This document shows positions 32,603 through 41,185 of a DNA stretch of 43,146 bases, in pieces. Under the pieces are notes generated by a model. The model saw only the letters and a list, made by a program, of their open reading frames with translations. It had not been told where the DNA came from and searched no databases. A program made the translations under genes and the position numbers. This stretch comes from UBA8516 sp035455245 (GTDB taxonomy: Archaea > Thermoproteota > Nitrososphaeria > Nitrososphaerales > Nitrosopumilaceae), in assembly GCA_035455245.1 (NCBI GenBank), contig DATIFN010000007.1, positions 1-43,146 of the forward strand, in the 5' to 3' direction. Within the stretch, counting starts at the first letter, position 1, and every line of letters begins with the position of its first letter.

Positions 32603-33499
32603 TTAATTGTACTGCGTTATACTAAATAGAAAACTAATCACCAATAACACTCCAGTAATTCTACTGTACAGGACACATGAGCTCATTACAGGTATAAGTT
32701 TCTCAGTATTGTCAAAATTGCGTTTCAATCCTTGTCCTGATTTTATTAAAAGAGGGATAGTAAACAGTGTGATTAAGGAAAAAATTGGTAAAACCTGAAA
32801 GGTCACACCAATAGCAATTATTCCGTATGCAATTGAAGGAAAGATCCAAATTGCACTTGAAGCTCTTTTTTGTCCAAGTAAAATAACTAAAGTTCTTCTG
32901 CCACTTGCCTTGTCTGCATCAAAATCAGGAAATGAATTTACAAAAAGCACCATTGAAGATAAAACTCCTAAAACTATTCCTCCAAGCACTGGCTCTGCTG
33001 TAATTTTAGATGATTGCACAAAATATGTTCCAAGTACAATCATCGTTCCCTTTATAGCAACAAAAACCTCGCCTAAGCCAGAATCAACTATTCTTGTGGA
33101 ATAAAAGTAAATTGAGATAATGGCAAAGGCAAGTATGATTGCAATTGTTATGCCATTTAGGAAAATAAAATAACCACCTATCGCAGCCCCTAAAATAAGG
33201 GCAATAACTCCCGCAATGTACACTTCTTTTGGTTTTAGCAGTCCTTCTGGCAAAACACCAGTGCCTCCACTAAACTTTGTTCGTTTTGTGTTCGTGTCTA
33301 TATTGCGTTTAAAATCCCAATAATCATTGAGTAAGTCAACACTTGCGTGTAACGCTATTACACCAGCAAATGTAAGAGCAGCATTGATTGCATCTAAGGT
33401 TTGGTGTTGCCACCAATTTATGACAAGACCAAGAAATACCGCAATTATTGAAGAAAGAAGAAATCTAATTCTAATTACCCTAAACCAAGTAGACAGCAT
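32603..33499 (-). CDS. menA-like: UbiA-family prenyltransferase, MenA-like
   Basis: The 298-residue membrane protein has about nine helices and the two Asp-rich motifs of UbiA enzymes: NDYWDFKRNID (58-68) and DFDADKASGRR (about 193-203). The YWDF form, the KRTKFSGGTGVLP stretch and LVILLGQKRA match 1,4-dihydroxy-2-naphthoate prenyltransferase (MenA) more closely than the geranylgeranylglyceryl-phosphate or heme enzymes. Ammonia-oxidising archaea make menaquinones, so a role in quinone synthesis is the best guess. The adjacent aldo/keto reductase may be cotranscribed. Confidence 0.85.
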   Translation of the reverse strand: MLSTWFRVIRIRFLLSSIIAVFLGLVINWWQHQTLDAINAALTFAGVIALHASVDLLNDYWDFKRNIDTNTKRTKFSGGTGVLPEGLLKPKEVYIAGVIALILGAAIGGYFIFLNGITIAIILAFAIISIYFYSTRIVDSGLGEVFVAIKGTMIVLGTYFVQSSKITAEPVLGGIVLGVLSSMVLFVNSFPDFDADKASGRRTLVILLGQKRASSAIWIFPSIAYGIIAIGVTFQVLPIFSLITLFTIPLLIKSGQGLKRNFDNTEKLIPVMSSCVLYSRITGVLLVISFLFSITQYN

Positions 33500-33666
33500 T
33501 ACACTATGCCTTCATTAAACGCTAGATTAATGTATTAATTATATTGAATCTTATTTCAAATTCCAATAAATCATAACATAGGAGATTATCTTGGTGCGGC
33601 AACGGTTTTTTAATTAAAACATGCTAACTAGTCACCTATTTCGCGCATATTGCATCTTTATCATCA

Positions 33667-33673
33667 ATTATAT
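33667..33673 (+). promoter_or_regulatory. TATA box of the ABC permease gene
   Basis: AATTATAT at about 33666-33673 places a transcription start near 33695. This coincides with in-frame ATA/ATT codons at 33693 and 33696 and not with the first GTG at 33786. Confidence 0.4.
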
Positions 33674-33785
33674 CCTGTAAATAGATGGATAAATAATTAC
33701 GTCAACCCAAGAACTAAAACCACAAAATGCAAAAAAGTCCAGAATAGATCTAGATGATGTTGCTAATGCTGCCCTGTTTCTAGCG

Positions 33786-34511
33786 GTGTTTATTGGGATA
33801 TGGCAACTCGCATATGTTTTAGGAATTTGGCCCGAGGTATCTTTGCCTTCTCCAGCCACTGTTGCAGAATCATTTACGAAGATTATTTTGGATTATACTT
33901 TATTCAAAGGAATAGCCACAACTTTAGCAAGGCTAGTTGTTGGATTTTCCATTTCGATTGCACTAGGAGCTGCAATAGGGTTTGCAATGATAAAGTTCAA
34001 AGGATTTGGTAAGACGATGAGTTCATTTTCTGCAGGTCTTTTGTCTTTTCCAAGCATTGCATGGGTGCCATTTTCAATCTTATTTGTTGGATATAATGAT
34101 GCAGGAATTTTGTTTGTGATAATAATGAGTTCAGTTTTCTCTATCACGATCTCAACTTATAGCAGCATCAGGAACATTCCACTAATGTACATAGATGCAG
34201 CAAGAAATATGGGTGCAAAGGGAATCTCACTCTTCCTGCATGTAACATTACCTGCTGCAACTCCATCATTAATCATTGGATTAAGACAGGGTTGGTCCTT
34301 TGCTTGGCATGCAATTATAGGCGCTGAAATGCTCCTGTCAATAATTGGGCTGGGACACTTTTTGTCTGTGGGAAGAGAGTTGCAAGACATGGGACTTGTA
34401 ATTGTCAGCATGATTACCATATTTACAATTGGACTATTAGTTGACAGGTTTTTGTTGTTTAAGCTGGAAGAAAAAGTAAGATCCAGATGGGGATTAGATC
34501 GTCATAGGTAA
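33786..34511 (+). CDS. ABC transporter permease, nitrate/sulfonate/taurine type
   Basis: From GTG 33786 the protein has 241 residues. It has about six membrane helices and the permease EAA loop of the SsuC/TauC/NrtB group (YIDAARNMGAKGISLFLHVTLPAATPSL). The GTG start falls inside the first membrane helix. The reading frame is open upstream to 33693 and encodes a typical polar N-terminus (QELKPQNAKKSRIDLDDVANAALFLAV), but no ATG, GTG or TTG occurs in that stretch. With the TATA box at 33667 an ATT start at 33696 is plausible, giving 271 residues. The partner ATPase and binding protein lie at 35677-37620, beyond a gene on the opposite strand. Confidence 0.85.
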   Translation: MFIGIWQLAYVLGIWPEVSLPSPATVAESFTKIILDYTLFKGIATTLARLVVGFSISIALGAAIGFAMIKFKGFGKTMSSFSAGLLSFPSIAWVPFSILFVGYNDAGILFVIIMSSVFSITISTYSSIRNIPLMYIDAARNMGAKGISLFLHVTLPAATPSLIIGLRQGWSFAWHAIIGAEMLLSIIGLGHFLSVGRELQDMGLVIVSMITIFTIGLLVDRFLLFKLEEKVRSRWGLDRHR

Positions 34512-34604
34512 CCTATGAACAATAAAATACTAATTTGTCTTGTTTGAGGTGACATACCAAATAAGTATGAAAAGTGTAAGTGCAATGAATCCTTGATTTA
34601 ATTC

Positions 34605-35666
34605 CTAAAGCCACTCTGAGTGTACTGGATGATAGACTCTTTTTCTGGCATCGTCCAGACTATTTCGTTCGATAATCAGTCCTTGGTTCTTTAATTCCTC
34701 AATTGCATGTTGTACAGTTCTTCTTGGTAAATAACTCAGATTAATTAATTCGCTTTGTTCAATTGGATGTTTTGTTTTTATTATGTAATAGATGAACTTG
34801 GCAGCAGGACCACCCTCTGGGTCTTCACGCAAGTTGGCAACACCAAAAGCAGATTTTGATAAAATCCCGCGTCGTTCGGATTCTACAGATGCCACTGAAT
34901 CAACACTAATCTCTGATAAATTTACACGTTCTCCAAACTCTGCAATTAAGGTAAACTGTTGTGATTCTATCGGAGCCTCAAAGATGAAAGTACTAGGAGG
35001 GTATTTGTTTGTAAGAGCTGCTACTGAACCCCACTTTACAAGTCCATTCTCATCATAGATTCCTACACCAAACCCTTGATTTGCCTCAAGTATGATTTTT
35101 TTTGAACCTAACTTTACAATTTCTTCAATTTTTGACAGGGTGTCATCCAAAGAAAGCTGATGTCGTGGATCTCTTTTTCCCACCTTCCATTGAACGTCAA
35201 TGTCATGTGATTTTACCGTATCAACAATTTTCTTCTTTTTTGTTGTATCCAAGTCAATTACATTTTCACCAATCTCAATAATGTCAAACCCTATCTTTGT
35301 AACTTCTTTTACAAATCTATCAAATGAGTTTTCTGCCAGTGCAAATTCAGTATTTGTGGTACCAATAGAAACATGTATGCCAAGATCATGATAGAATTTG
35401 ATTTTCTTTATCAAACTAGTTTCTGATGTAAATAATGGCAGTGCGCCGTAGATTTTGACAACATCAACAAATGGTGCAAGCAGTTCCCAGTTTTCTTTAT
35501 CAGAACCCTGTAACTTGTCAATTACATAGGTTAGCCCCTCTTTCCTTGGTTTTTTTGAATCTACTCTGTTTTTCACAAGATCGTCTAACAAGCTTGCATT
35601 ATGGTCAACAGTAGGACATGATATATTTTTAGGTGAGGCGTTTTCTGCACATAATGCGCTTTTCAT
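34605..35666 (-). CDS. ComA-like barrel fused to a winged helix, probable regulator of the ABC importer
   Basis: Residues about 40-270 follow the phosphosulfolactate synthase (ComA) pattern: GLTYVIDKL, DVVKIYG, VSIGTTNTEFA, WKVGKRDP, LEANQGFGVGIYDENG, and FIFEAPIESQQ with FGERVNLSEIS. ComA joins sulfite to phosphoenolpyruvate in coenzyme M synthesis. Compared from memory, several active-site stretches differ here (EVGK to KVGK; ExRESG to EANQGFG). Residues about 285-350 are a winged helix (PIEQSELINLSYLPRRTVQHAIEELKNQGLIIERN). The gene lies between the permease and ATPase genes of a sulfonate-type importer on the opposite strand, its start 10-46 bp from the ATPase start. The likely reading is a transcription factor with a ComA-derived ligand pocket. 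A true enzyme role is less likely but possible. Confidence 0.75.
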   Translation of the reverse strand: MKSALCAENASPKNISCPTVDHNASLLDDLVKNRVDSKKPRKEGLTYVIDKLQGSDKENWELLAPFVDVVKIYGALPLFTSETSLIKKIKFYHDLGIHVSIGTTNTEFALAENSFDRFVKEVTKIGFDIIEIGENVIDLDTTKKKKIVDTVKSHDIDVQWKVGKRDPRHQLSLDDTLSKIEEIVKLGSKKIILEANQGFGVGIYDENGLVKWGSVAALTNKYPPSTFIFEAPIESQQFTLIAEFGERVNLSEISVDSVASVESERRGILSKSAFGVANLREDPEGGPAAKFIYYIIKTKHPIEQSELINLSYLPRRTVQHAIEELKNQGLIIERNSLDDARKRVYHPVHSEWL

Positions 35667-35676
35667 GCGTATTTGA

Positions 35677-36537
35677 ATGCCATTATATCGTGAAAAATTT
35701 CAAAGTGATATAATGAGTTCTGAGATAGAGATGGAGTTTGTTGATAGAACTTTAGACCGCCCTTTATTGGAAGCAAAGAATGTAGTAAAGCACTTTGACC
35801 ACAACGGTGAATCTATTCTTGCTTTGGATGGAATAGATCTAAAGATAGGACATGGAGATTTTGTTTGCATCGTGGGTCCATCAGGATGTGGCAAATCTAC
35901 CTTCTTGAATATTGTAGCTGGACTTGAAAAGGCAGATTCTGGAGAGATTTTGCTTGATGGAAGTAAAGTCTCAGAACCCGACCCTAATAGAACCATGGTT
36001 TTTCAGGAAGGAGCACTCTTTCCTTGGCTAAAGGCCATTGACAACGTAGAGTTTGGCCTAAAAATGTCAGGTGTTCCAAAGAATGAACGAAGAGAAATAT
36101 CATCAAGATATTTGGACATGATGCAACTAACCAAGTTTGCAAATTCCTATACGTATCAACTTTCAACTGGCATGAAACAGAGAGTTGCAATAGCACGTGC
36201 GCTTGCAATGGATCCAGAGATCTTATTGATGGATGAACCATTTGCTTCACTGGATTCACAAACAAGAGATCTATTACTTGTTGAACTACAGTTAATCTGG
36301 GAAAGAACAAAAAAAACGATTTTGTTTGTTACACACAGCATCGCAGAATCTGTAATACTTGGAAATCGTGTTGTTGTATTCAAAAACAGACCATCTAAGA
36401 TAAAAAAAGAAATTGTGATAAATTATCGAAGACCAAGGCTTGCAGAAGATGAAAATTTGTTAAAATATCAACAACAGATTATTACAGAACTGAAAAGTGA
36501 AATAAAAGATCATATGAAAGATGAGTTTGGACAATGA
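35677..36537 (+). CDS. ABC transporter ATPase, nitrate/sulfonate/taurine type
   Basis: The protein has 286 residues from the first ATG, or 274 from the better supported ATG 35713 (MSSEIEMEF). Walker A is GPSGCGKST, the Q loop is MVFQEGALFPW, the signature is STGMKQRVAIARAL (a less usual form of LSGGMxQR, with Thr in place of the second Ser/Gly pair), and Walker B is ILLMDEPFASLD. The switch His is in FVTHS. It closely resembles SsuB/TauB/NrtD. It is followed 27 bp later by the binding protein gene, with which it forms an operon. The permease is 1.2 kb upstream, past the regulator gene. Confidence 0.92.
   Translation: MPLYREKFQSDIMSSEIEMEFVDRTLDRPLLEAKNVVKHFDHNGESILALDGIDLKIGHGDFVCIVGPSGCGKSTFLNIVAGLEKADSGEILLDGSKVSEPDPNRTMVFQEGALFPWLKAIDNVEFGLKMSGVPKNERREISSRYLDMMQLTKFANSYTYQLSTGMKQRVAIARALAMDPEILLMDEPFASLDSQTRDLLLVELQLIWERTKKTILFVTHSIAESVILGNRVVVFKNRPSKIKKEIVINYRRPRLAEDENLLKYQQQIITELKSEIKDHMKDEFGQ
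35683..35688. promoter_or_regulatory. TATA box in the divergent promoter between regulator and ATPase genes
   Basis: TTATAT lies 25-30 nt upstream of ATG 35713. This supports 35713 as the ATPase start, with the upstream in-frame ATG 35677 lying before the promoter. On the other strand it reads ATATAA, 17-22 nt before the regulator ATG 35666. Confidence 0.45.
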
Positions 36538-36564
36538 AATGACCGCAAAAATTATATCAAAAAC

Positions 36565-37620
36565 ATGAACCCAAAAACAAAATTTGCAATTGCTGGAGCA
36601 ATTATTGCTGTTGTAATTGCTGTTTCATTTACTGCCAATTCAAGTCCTTTTTTATCACAAAATAATACCACCACAGCTAATGATGTTATAAGAATCGGAT
36701 ATTTTCTAAATCTCAATCATGCCCAAGCAGTCATAGGACTTGGAAATGGAGATTTTCAAAAAGCATTAGGCGACGTAAAAATTAAACCATATACTTTCAA
36801 CTCTGGTCCAGAAGCAGTTGGGGCTTTAATTGCAAATGGAGTGGATGTTACATATGTAGGTCCCAATCCGGCGATAAACGGATACGTAAAATCAAAAGGT
36901 GAGGCTTTACGCATAATTGCCGGTGCGGCAAGTGGAGGAGCAGTTTTTGTCATTAGAAATGATGCAGGAATAAATTCAGTTGATGATTTTTCTGGCAAAA
37001 AATTTGCTTCACCTCAATATGGTAATACTCAGGATGTATCATTAAGGGCATATTTACTCAGTAATGGATACAACACTACGGAAAATGGTGGTAATGTTCA
37101 AGTAATTCCTGCAAAAAATGCCGAAATTCTAACTTTGATGGTAAAAAAAGAAATTGACGGGGCATGGGTACCAGAACCTTGGGGAGCAAAGCTAGTCAAA
37201 GAAGCAAATGGGAGAATTTTTGTTGATGAGAGAGACTTGTGGCCTCAAGGAAAGTTTGTAACTGCCCACATCATTGTTAACACAGCATATCTCAAGAACC
37301 ATCATGATATCATAAAGAAATTACTTGCTGCTCATGTGGATGAAACAATGTGGATAAATCAAAACAAAGAAGAGTCTTTGAAAGTTTTCAATACGGAACT
37401 AGAAAAGCTTACCGGTAAAACAATTCCTGAAGATGAGCTTCAAGAAGCATTTTCAAGAATGGAGATAACATATGATCCTGTGAAAGAATCTCTTTTCAAG
37501 TCTGCCTATGATGCATTTGACATAGGATTTCTTGATACCAAGCCTGACCTCTCAGAAATATATGATTTACAATTGCTCAACTCTGTACTTGAAGAGAAAA
37601 GACTAGCCACAATTCCTTAG
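36565..37620 (+). CDS. ABC transporter substrate-binding protein, nitrate/sulfonate/taurine type
   Basis: The 351-residue binding protein has a hydrophobic N-terminus (about 7-25, FAIAGAIIAVVIAVSF) that anchors or exports it. A two-lobed SsuA/NrtA-like domain follows: RIGYFLNLNHAQAVIGLGNG, then VDVTYVGPNPAINGY, SGKKFASPQYGNTQDV and VKKEIDGAWVPEPWGAKL. Possible ligands by family are aliphatic sulfonates, taurine, nitrate, cyanate or thiamine-like pyrimidines; the sequence does not decide. The gene ends with TAG 37618-37620, after which the same frame stays open for 37 more codons. Confidence 0.9.
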   Translation: MNPKTKFAIAGAIIAVVIAVSFTANSSPFLSQNNTTTANDVIRIGYFLNLNHAQAVIGLGNGDFQKALGDVKIKPYTFNSGPEAVGALIANGVDVTYVGPNPAINGYVKSKGEALRIIAGAASGGAVFVIRNDAGINSVDDFSGKKFASPQYGNTQDVSLRAYLLSNGYNTTENGGNVQVIPAKNAEILTLMVKKEIDGAWVPEPWGAKLVKEANGRIFVDERDLWPQGKFVTAHIIVNTAYLKNHHDIIKKLLAAHVDETMWINQNKEESLKVFNTELEKLTGKTIPEDELQEAFSRMEITYDPVKESLFKSAYDAFDIGFLDTKPDLSEIYDLQLLNSVLEEKRLATIP

Positions 37621-37623
37621 GAT

Positions 37624-37734
37624 TTGCGCACAGAGGAGAGATTAAAGAAAACTCCTGCTGAACAAGCAAGAATCAAATTAGATTTAGGTCAGGATAAAAT
37701 AGAAAACCTGATTAAGTTAGCACCTAAAAAATAA
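37624..37734 (+). CDS. Possible 36-residue small protein or readthrough extension of the binding protein
   Basis: The frame of the binding protein continues after its TAG stop to TAA at 37732-37734. From TTG 37624 it encodes a charged, helix-forming peptide (LRTEERLKKTPAEQARIKL, then QDKIENLIKLAPKK). The composition is protein-like with no rare features. It may be a separate small gene, or the end of an older longer gene. It lacks a clear ribosome binding site. Confidence 0.35.
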   Translation: MRTEERLKKTPAEQARIKLDLGQDKIENLIKLAPKK

Positions 37735-37740
37735 CACAAA

Positions 37741-38580
37741 TTGCATGATAAAAATCATCCAACATTTATTGCTCCAGAAAATACAGATGCTAAAATCTGG
37801 AGATTCATAGACATCGAACAATTCTGGAGTTTGCTTGAAAGAGAGTCATTACCTTTTGCAAGAGTGACTACTTTTGATGATCCTTATGAGGGAACGCTAC
37901 CAGAATACAATGAAAAACTGGGTGAATCTGTTTATTCAGAATTTAAAGACAAGTTTAAAGATAAAGAACAATTTGAAAATTTTTTGAAACAAAGAATACC
38001 AACTATGAAAAATTTATACAATGAACTCCGCAAGATAACTCTAGTAAATTGTTGGCACCTAAATGAACATGAATCCGCTTTAATGTGGAAATCATATACT
38101 GATAACCATACAGGAATTGCAATTCAATCTACATACAGAAAATTAAGTGACAGTTTCAAGAATAATGTATCCGATACGGTATGGATAGGTAAGGTTGCTT
38201 ACTCCGATTTTAGATCAAAGTGGATGAATGAAAGTAATGCTTACTATGCATTTGTTACCAAACGTATATCGTTTGAATCTGAATCAGAGTTACGGGCGGT
38301 TACGTCATTACCTGCTGATAGCATTGGTAAGAAAATATTATCTAATTCTGATAAAGAGCGAGAAGCAAAAAATCCAACAAAACCAAGAGTTATTGATTCA
38401 ACCGAATTGACTGAAAATGGAAAACTCATTAAAACTGATTTAGACACACTAATAGAGAAAATTTACATTACTCCTTTTGCTTCTGATCAATTTGAGAAGA
38501 TAGTTAAATCCATCACAGAAAAAATGAAACCTAGTTTAATTAGTAGAATCAAAAAATCCTCTCTGTACACATTTGATTAA
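37741..38580 (+). CDS. DUF2971-family protein
   Basis: The 279-residue soluble protein follows the DUF2971 pattern: an N-terminal IWRFIDIEQFWSLLERESLPFARVTTFDDPYEG, then VNCWHLNEHESALMWKSYTDNHTGIAIQST, then a later KRISFESESELRAV. The function of the family is unknown; members occur sporadically in bacteria and archaea and are often found in variable regions and near defence genes. The start is TTG 37741, 6 bp after the stop of the small frame upstream. Its sporadic family distribution suggests it may be an acquired gene. Confidence 0.8.
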   Translation: MHDKNHPTFIAPENTDAKIWRFIDIEQFWSLLERESLPFARVTTFDDPYEGTLPEYNEKLGESVYSEFKDKFKDKEQFENFLKQRIPTMKNLYNELRKITLVNCWHLNEHESALMWKSYTDNHTGIAIQSTYRKLSDSFKNNVSDTVWIGKVAYSDFRSKWMNESNAYYAFVTKRISFESESELRAVTSLPADSIGKKILSNSDKEREAKNPTKPRVIDSTELTENGKLIKTDLDTLIEKIYITPFASDQFEKIVKSITEKMKPSLISRIKKSSLYTFD

Positions 38581-38772
38581 ACCCCGAAACTTGGCAGAGA
38601 GAATTTTTACATTACAAACCCCCATAATTTAGCGGAAGTAAAATTCAAGATATTTAATACCGAAATGGTCAAAAATCTCGAAAATGAACCTATGACGACA
38701 ATTTGACCTTCAGATTCGTTGTCTATAAATCCTAAAAACTGGCAAAACCTACTTAATGTTAATTAATTTGTC

Positions 38773-39174
38773 TCACACTAAGGATTCGTCACTTACACTG
38801 AGAGGTTTTCGTCCCATAAAGCCCTCATCTTTTCCATGCCAAAATTTTATTTCTGTCTCACCTTCTTTCCAGCAAAGAAAGACTTCTTCATTAAATCTAG
38901 TTGATGGAAAGTCAAGCAGGCCTTCTTCTATGCTTTTAATCATCACTCCCATGCTTTCCAAGTCTTCTATGGCTTTGTAAAAATTTGACAATGCTGTGTT
39001 GAGCTCTTGTTTTTTAATTACAAAATCTTTAAAGTTTGACATGTATTTTGGATTTGTTTCCATTTCATTTTGAATTAACATAACTTGCTCTTTGAGATTA
39101 ACAATGTTTTTGAATTTTTTTATTACTGTTGGCAGCACTTGATTGGCATCTTTTATTGTAAAAAGGGAAAACAT
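38773..39174 (-). CDS. DUF2203-family protein
   Basis: The 133-residue protein matches the DUF2203 pattern. It begins FTIKDANQVLPTVIKKFKNI, has a long helix pair (about 25-75), and then LESMGVMIKSIEEGLLDFPSTR followed by EVFLCWKEGETEIKFWHGKDEGFMGRKPL. The conserved CW-x-GE and WH hint at a binding pocket, but no activity is known to me. The gene is single, separated by about 190 bp from the convergent DUF2971 gene and 67 bp downstream of the agmatinase-family gene's stop. Confidence 0.85.
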   Translation of the reverse strand: MFSLFTIKDANQVLPTVIKKFKNIVNLKEQVMLIQNEMETNPKYMSNFKDFVIKKQELNTALSNFYKAIEDLESMGVMIKSIEEGLLDFPSTRFNEEVFLCWKEGETEIKFWHGKDEGFMGRKPLSVSDESLV

Positions 39175-39241
39175 TAGTTAGTAAACAAAATGTCCCAGTT
39201 AAAAGCATATGGCCAAATTAAAAATTATTTTTTATAATAAG

Positions 39242-40078
39242 TTAAGAAGATGAAATTACTTCACCAATCATTCTTGAAGCCAAATGTGATGTCCTGTCTT
39301 TTATATCATATTCAGGACAGACTTCCATCAAGTCCATTCCAACAATTCCTCTTTGTGTTAGTGATTTTAGCAAATACACCGCTTCACTATTTCGCAGTCC
39401 TATTGGTACAGGAGAGGAAACCCCTGGTGCAAATGCAGGGTCGATGGCATCCATGTCAAACGAAACGTACACGTTTTTCCTTACTTTTTCAATAATTGTT
39501 TTCTCCGTTTCCAATAAACCATTTTTTAGCATGTCAAATGGAGTAATCACTAAAAGATCATGTTTTTTGATATTGTTAATTTCTTCTTGTTCTGGGGTTC
39601 TAGTTCCTATCTGTACACTAGATTTCAAATCTATAAACGGCAACACATCAAAAAAGACAGAACCGTAATAGTTTCTTGTAGAACCTATAAAATCAGGATG
39701 AGCATCAAAATAAACCAGGGATATGGAACCATATTTTTTAGAAATTGATTTTATTATCTCGACTGATATTGAATGATCTCCTCCAATAGATATCGGTATT
39801 TTGGAATTTGAAACTATTCTGTCTATGACTTCACCAATTTGATCCCTTGTAACATTTCCGTAATCAAACACTTTCTTTTTTATTCCTCCAAATGGCATTC
39901 CTAGAGAAACCGTATTATCCCTAGAATAGGTATCTCTCATCTCTGATATTTCCCGTATCTTGTCTGGTGCTTCCGATGTCCCCTTTCGCAGAGCATGTGA
40001 TTTTGATTCGTCTGGAATGCCAATAATTACAATTTCCGCTTCATCAAAATTATCCGTATTTGCCCAACAAATCTTCAA
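39242..40078 (-). CDS. speB-like: Agmatinase/arginase-family ureohydrolase
   Basis: The 278-residue enzyme has the binuclear Mn motifs in order: GGDHS (99-103), FDAHPD (124-129) and SFDMDAIDP (about 205-213). The size and VYFDAHPDF form fit agmatinase and related ureohydrolases, which release urea from guanidino compounds such as agmatine or arginine. Urea would be an ammonia source for this lifestyle, but polyamine synthesis is the usual role and related guanidino hydrolases cannot be separated by these motifs. Its start overlaps the biotin ligase stop by 4 bp, so both are in one transcript. Confidence 0.88.
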   Translation of the reverse strand: MKICWANTDNFDEAEIVIIGIPDESKSHALRKGTSEAPDKIREISEMRDTYSRDNTVSLGMPFGGIKKKVFDYGNVTRDQIGEVIDRIVSNSKIPISIGGDHSISVEIIKSISKKYGSISLVYFDAHPDFIGSTRNYYGSVFFDVLPFIDLKSSVQIGTRTPEQEEINNIKKHDLLVITPFDMLKNGLLETEKTIIEKVRKNVYVSFDMDAIDPAFAPGVSSPVPIGLRNSEAVYLLKSLTQRGIVGMDLMEVCPEYDIKDRTSHLASRMIGEVISSS

Positions 40079-41067
40079 CTTATATCACCTACAAGAATTC
40101 GATGGCTTTTTCCTTTGTCTAATATTACTAGAGCACCATCTTTGTCGATTTTAGATGCCTTTCCATGGATGGGGCCAACTGGTGATGTAACATTGACAAT
40201 TTTTCCGATAGTTGAGGACCTTTTTGTCCACTCCTTTGTTATGTATTCTGAATGTCCCTCAGATAACAAATTATACAATCTTTCAAGCTCCACTAGAAAC
40301 ACCTGTACCAACTTGGCAGGGTTTGTTTTATTGCTTTTTGTTACAAGTGTTGCTACGCCATAATAATTCCCTGTGTTTTTTATTTCCTTTTCAATCTTTT
40401 TTACATCTATTTTGAAATTAATTCCTACTCCAAGAATTAGGTAATCTATTTTGCCTGATTCTACAGATGCATCAACTAATATTCCTGCAACTTTCTTGCC
40501 ATCTAGGGTTACATCATTTGGCCACTTTAGCTGAGGTTTGATTTTCAAAATTTTTTCAATTGCAATTGCAAGTGCAAGTGAAGAAACCATTGGAAATAAT
40601 GTTGCCGCTGAAATTTCAAACTCTGGACGTAAAATTAACGAGAACCACACTCCTCCACTAGGTGAAGTCCATTTCCTATCCAGTCTTCCCTTTCCTTGAG
40701 TTTGTTTTCCAGCAATTACTATGGTTCCATTTTCTGGTGTTTTTGAGGCTAGTTCAGAAGCAAAGTTTTGTGTGGAATTTATGGTATCAAAGTAATAGAT
40801 TTTTTTACCAAAAAGGTTTGTTTCCAATCCATCACTTACTTCCCATGGCAAGAGCAAATCTGTGGTTTTTGTTAACCTATATCCAAGTTTTGGCCTTGAT
40901 TCAATGGTATATCCTAAAGACTGAAGCTTTTTGATATGTTTCCAAACAGCAGCACGACTAAGCATTAACGACTCGCTGATGTCCTCACCTGACAAGTATT
41001 CTAATTTGTGAGATTTGAGAAGCGTTACTATCTTGACTAGAGAACTATTATCATATGAAGTGTACAC
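40075..41067 (-). CDS. birA: Biotin-protein ligase/biotin operon repressor-type protein
   Basis: The 330-residue protein has an N-terminal winged helix (about 10-65, ISESLMLSRAAVWKHIKKLQSLGYTIE) and a ligase domain. The biotinyl-AMP loop reads GKGRLDRKW (125-133), followed by SGGVWFSLILRP, and then LKWPNDVTLDGKKVAGILVD and the C-terminal SH3-like domain. It attaches biotin to the carrier protein of acetyl/propionyl-CoA carboxylase, a central enzyme of thaumarchaeal carbon fixation, and may also act as a repressor. The agmatinase-family gene follows with a 4-bp overlap. Confidence 0.92.
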   Translation of the reverse strand: MYTSYDNSSLVKIVTLLKSHKLEYLSGEDISESLMLSRAAVWKHIKKLQSLGYTIESRPKLGYRLTKTTDLLLPWEVSDGLETNLFGKKIYYFDTINSTQNFASELASKTPENGTIVIAGKQTQGKGRLDRKWTSPSGGVWFSLILRPEFEISAATLFPMVSSLALAIAIEKILKIKPQLKWPNDVTLDGKKVAGILVDASVESGKIDYLILGVGINFKIDVKKIEKEIKNTGNYYGVATLVTKSNKTNPAKLVQVFLVELERLYNLLSEGHSEYITKEWTKRSSTIGKIVNVTSPVGPIHGKASKIDKDGALVILDKGKSHRILVGDIS

Positions 41068-41152
41068 ATCAACATTCTAGTTTATTCATTAATTAAATGT
41101 GTTAAAACCTAGAATTTTCTAATTATCGTCTTTATCGATCAATTTTCAGAGA

Positions 41153-41160
41153 ATATATTA
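41153..41160 (+). promoter_or_regulatory. TATA box of the small winged-helix gene
   Basis: ATATATTA lies 26-33 nt upstream of ATG 41186, consistent with a short-leader or leaderless mRNA. Confidence 0.5.
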
Positions 41161-41185
41161 TACTTGACTTATCATTCAAATAATT

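Noticed and set aside
16125..37620. A combined sulfonate import and sulfite export system (TauE/SafE plus ABC importer)
   Set aside because: The two loci are 17 kb apart with unrelated genes between, and neither substrate can be read from sequence.
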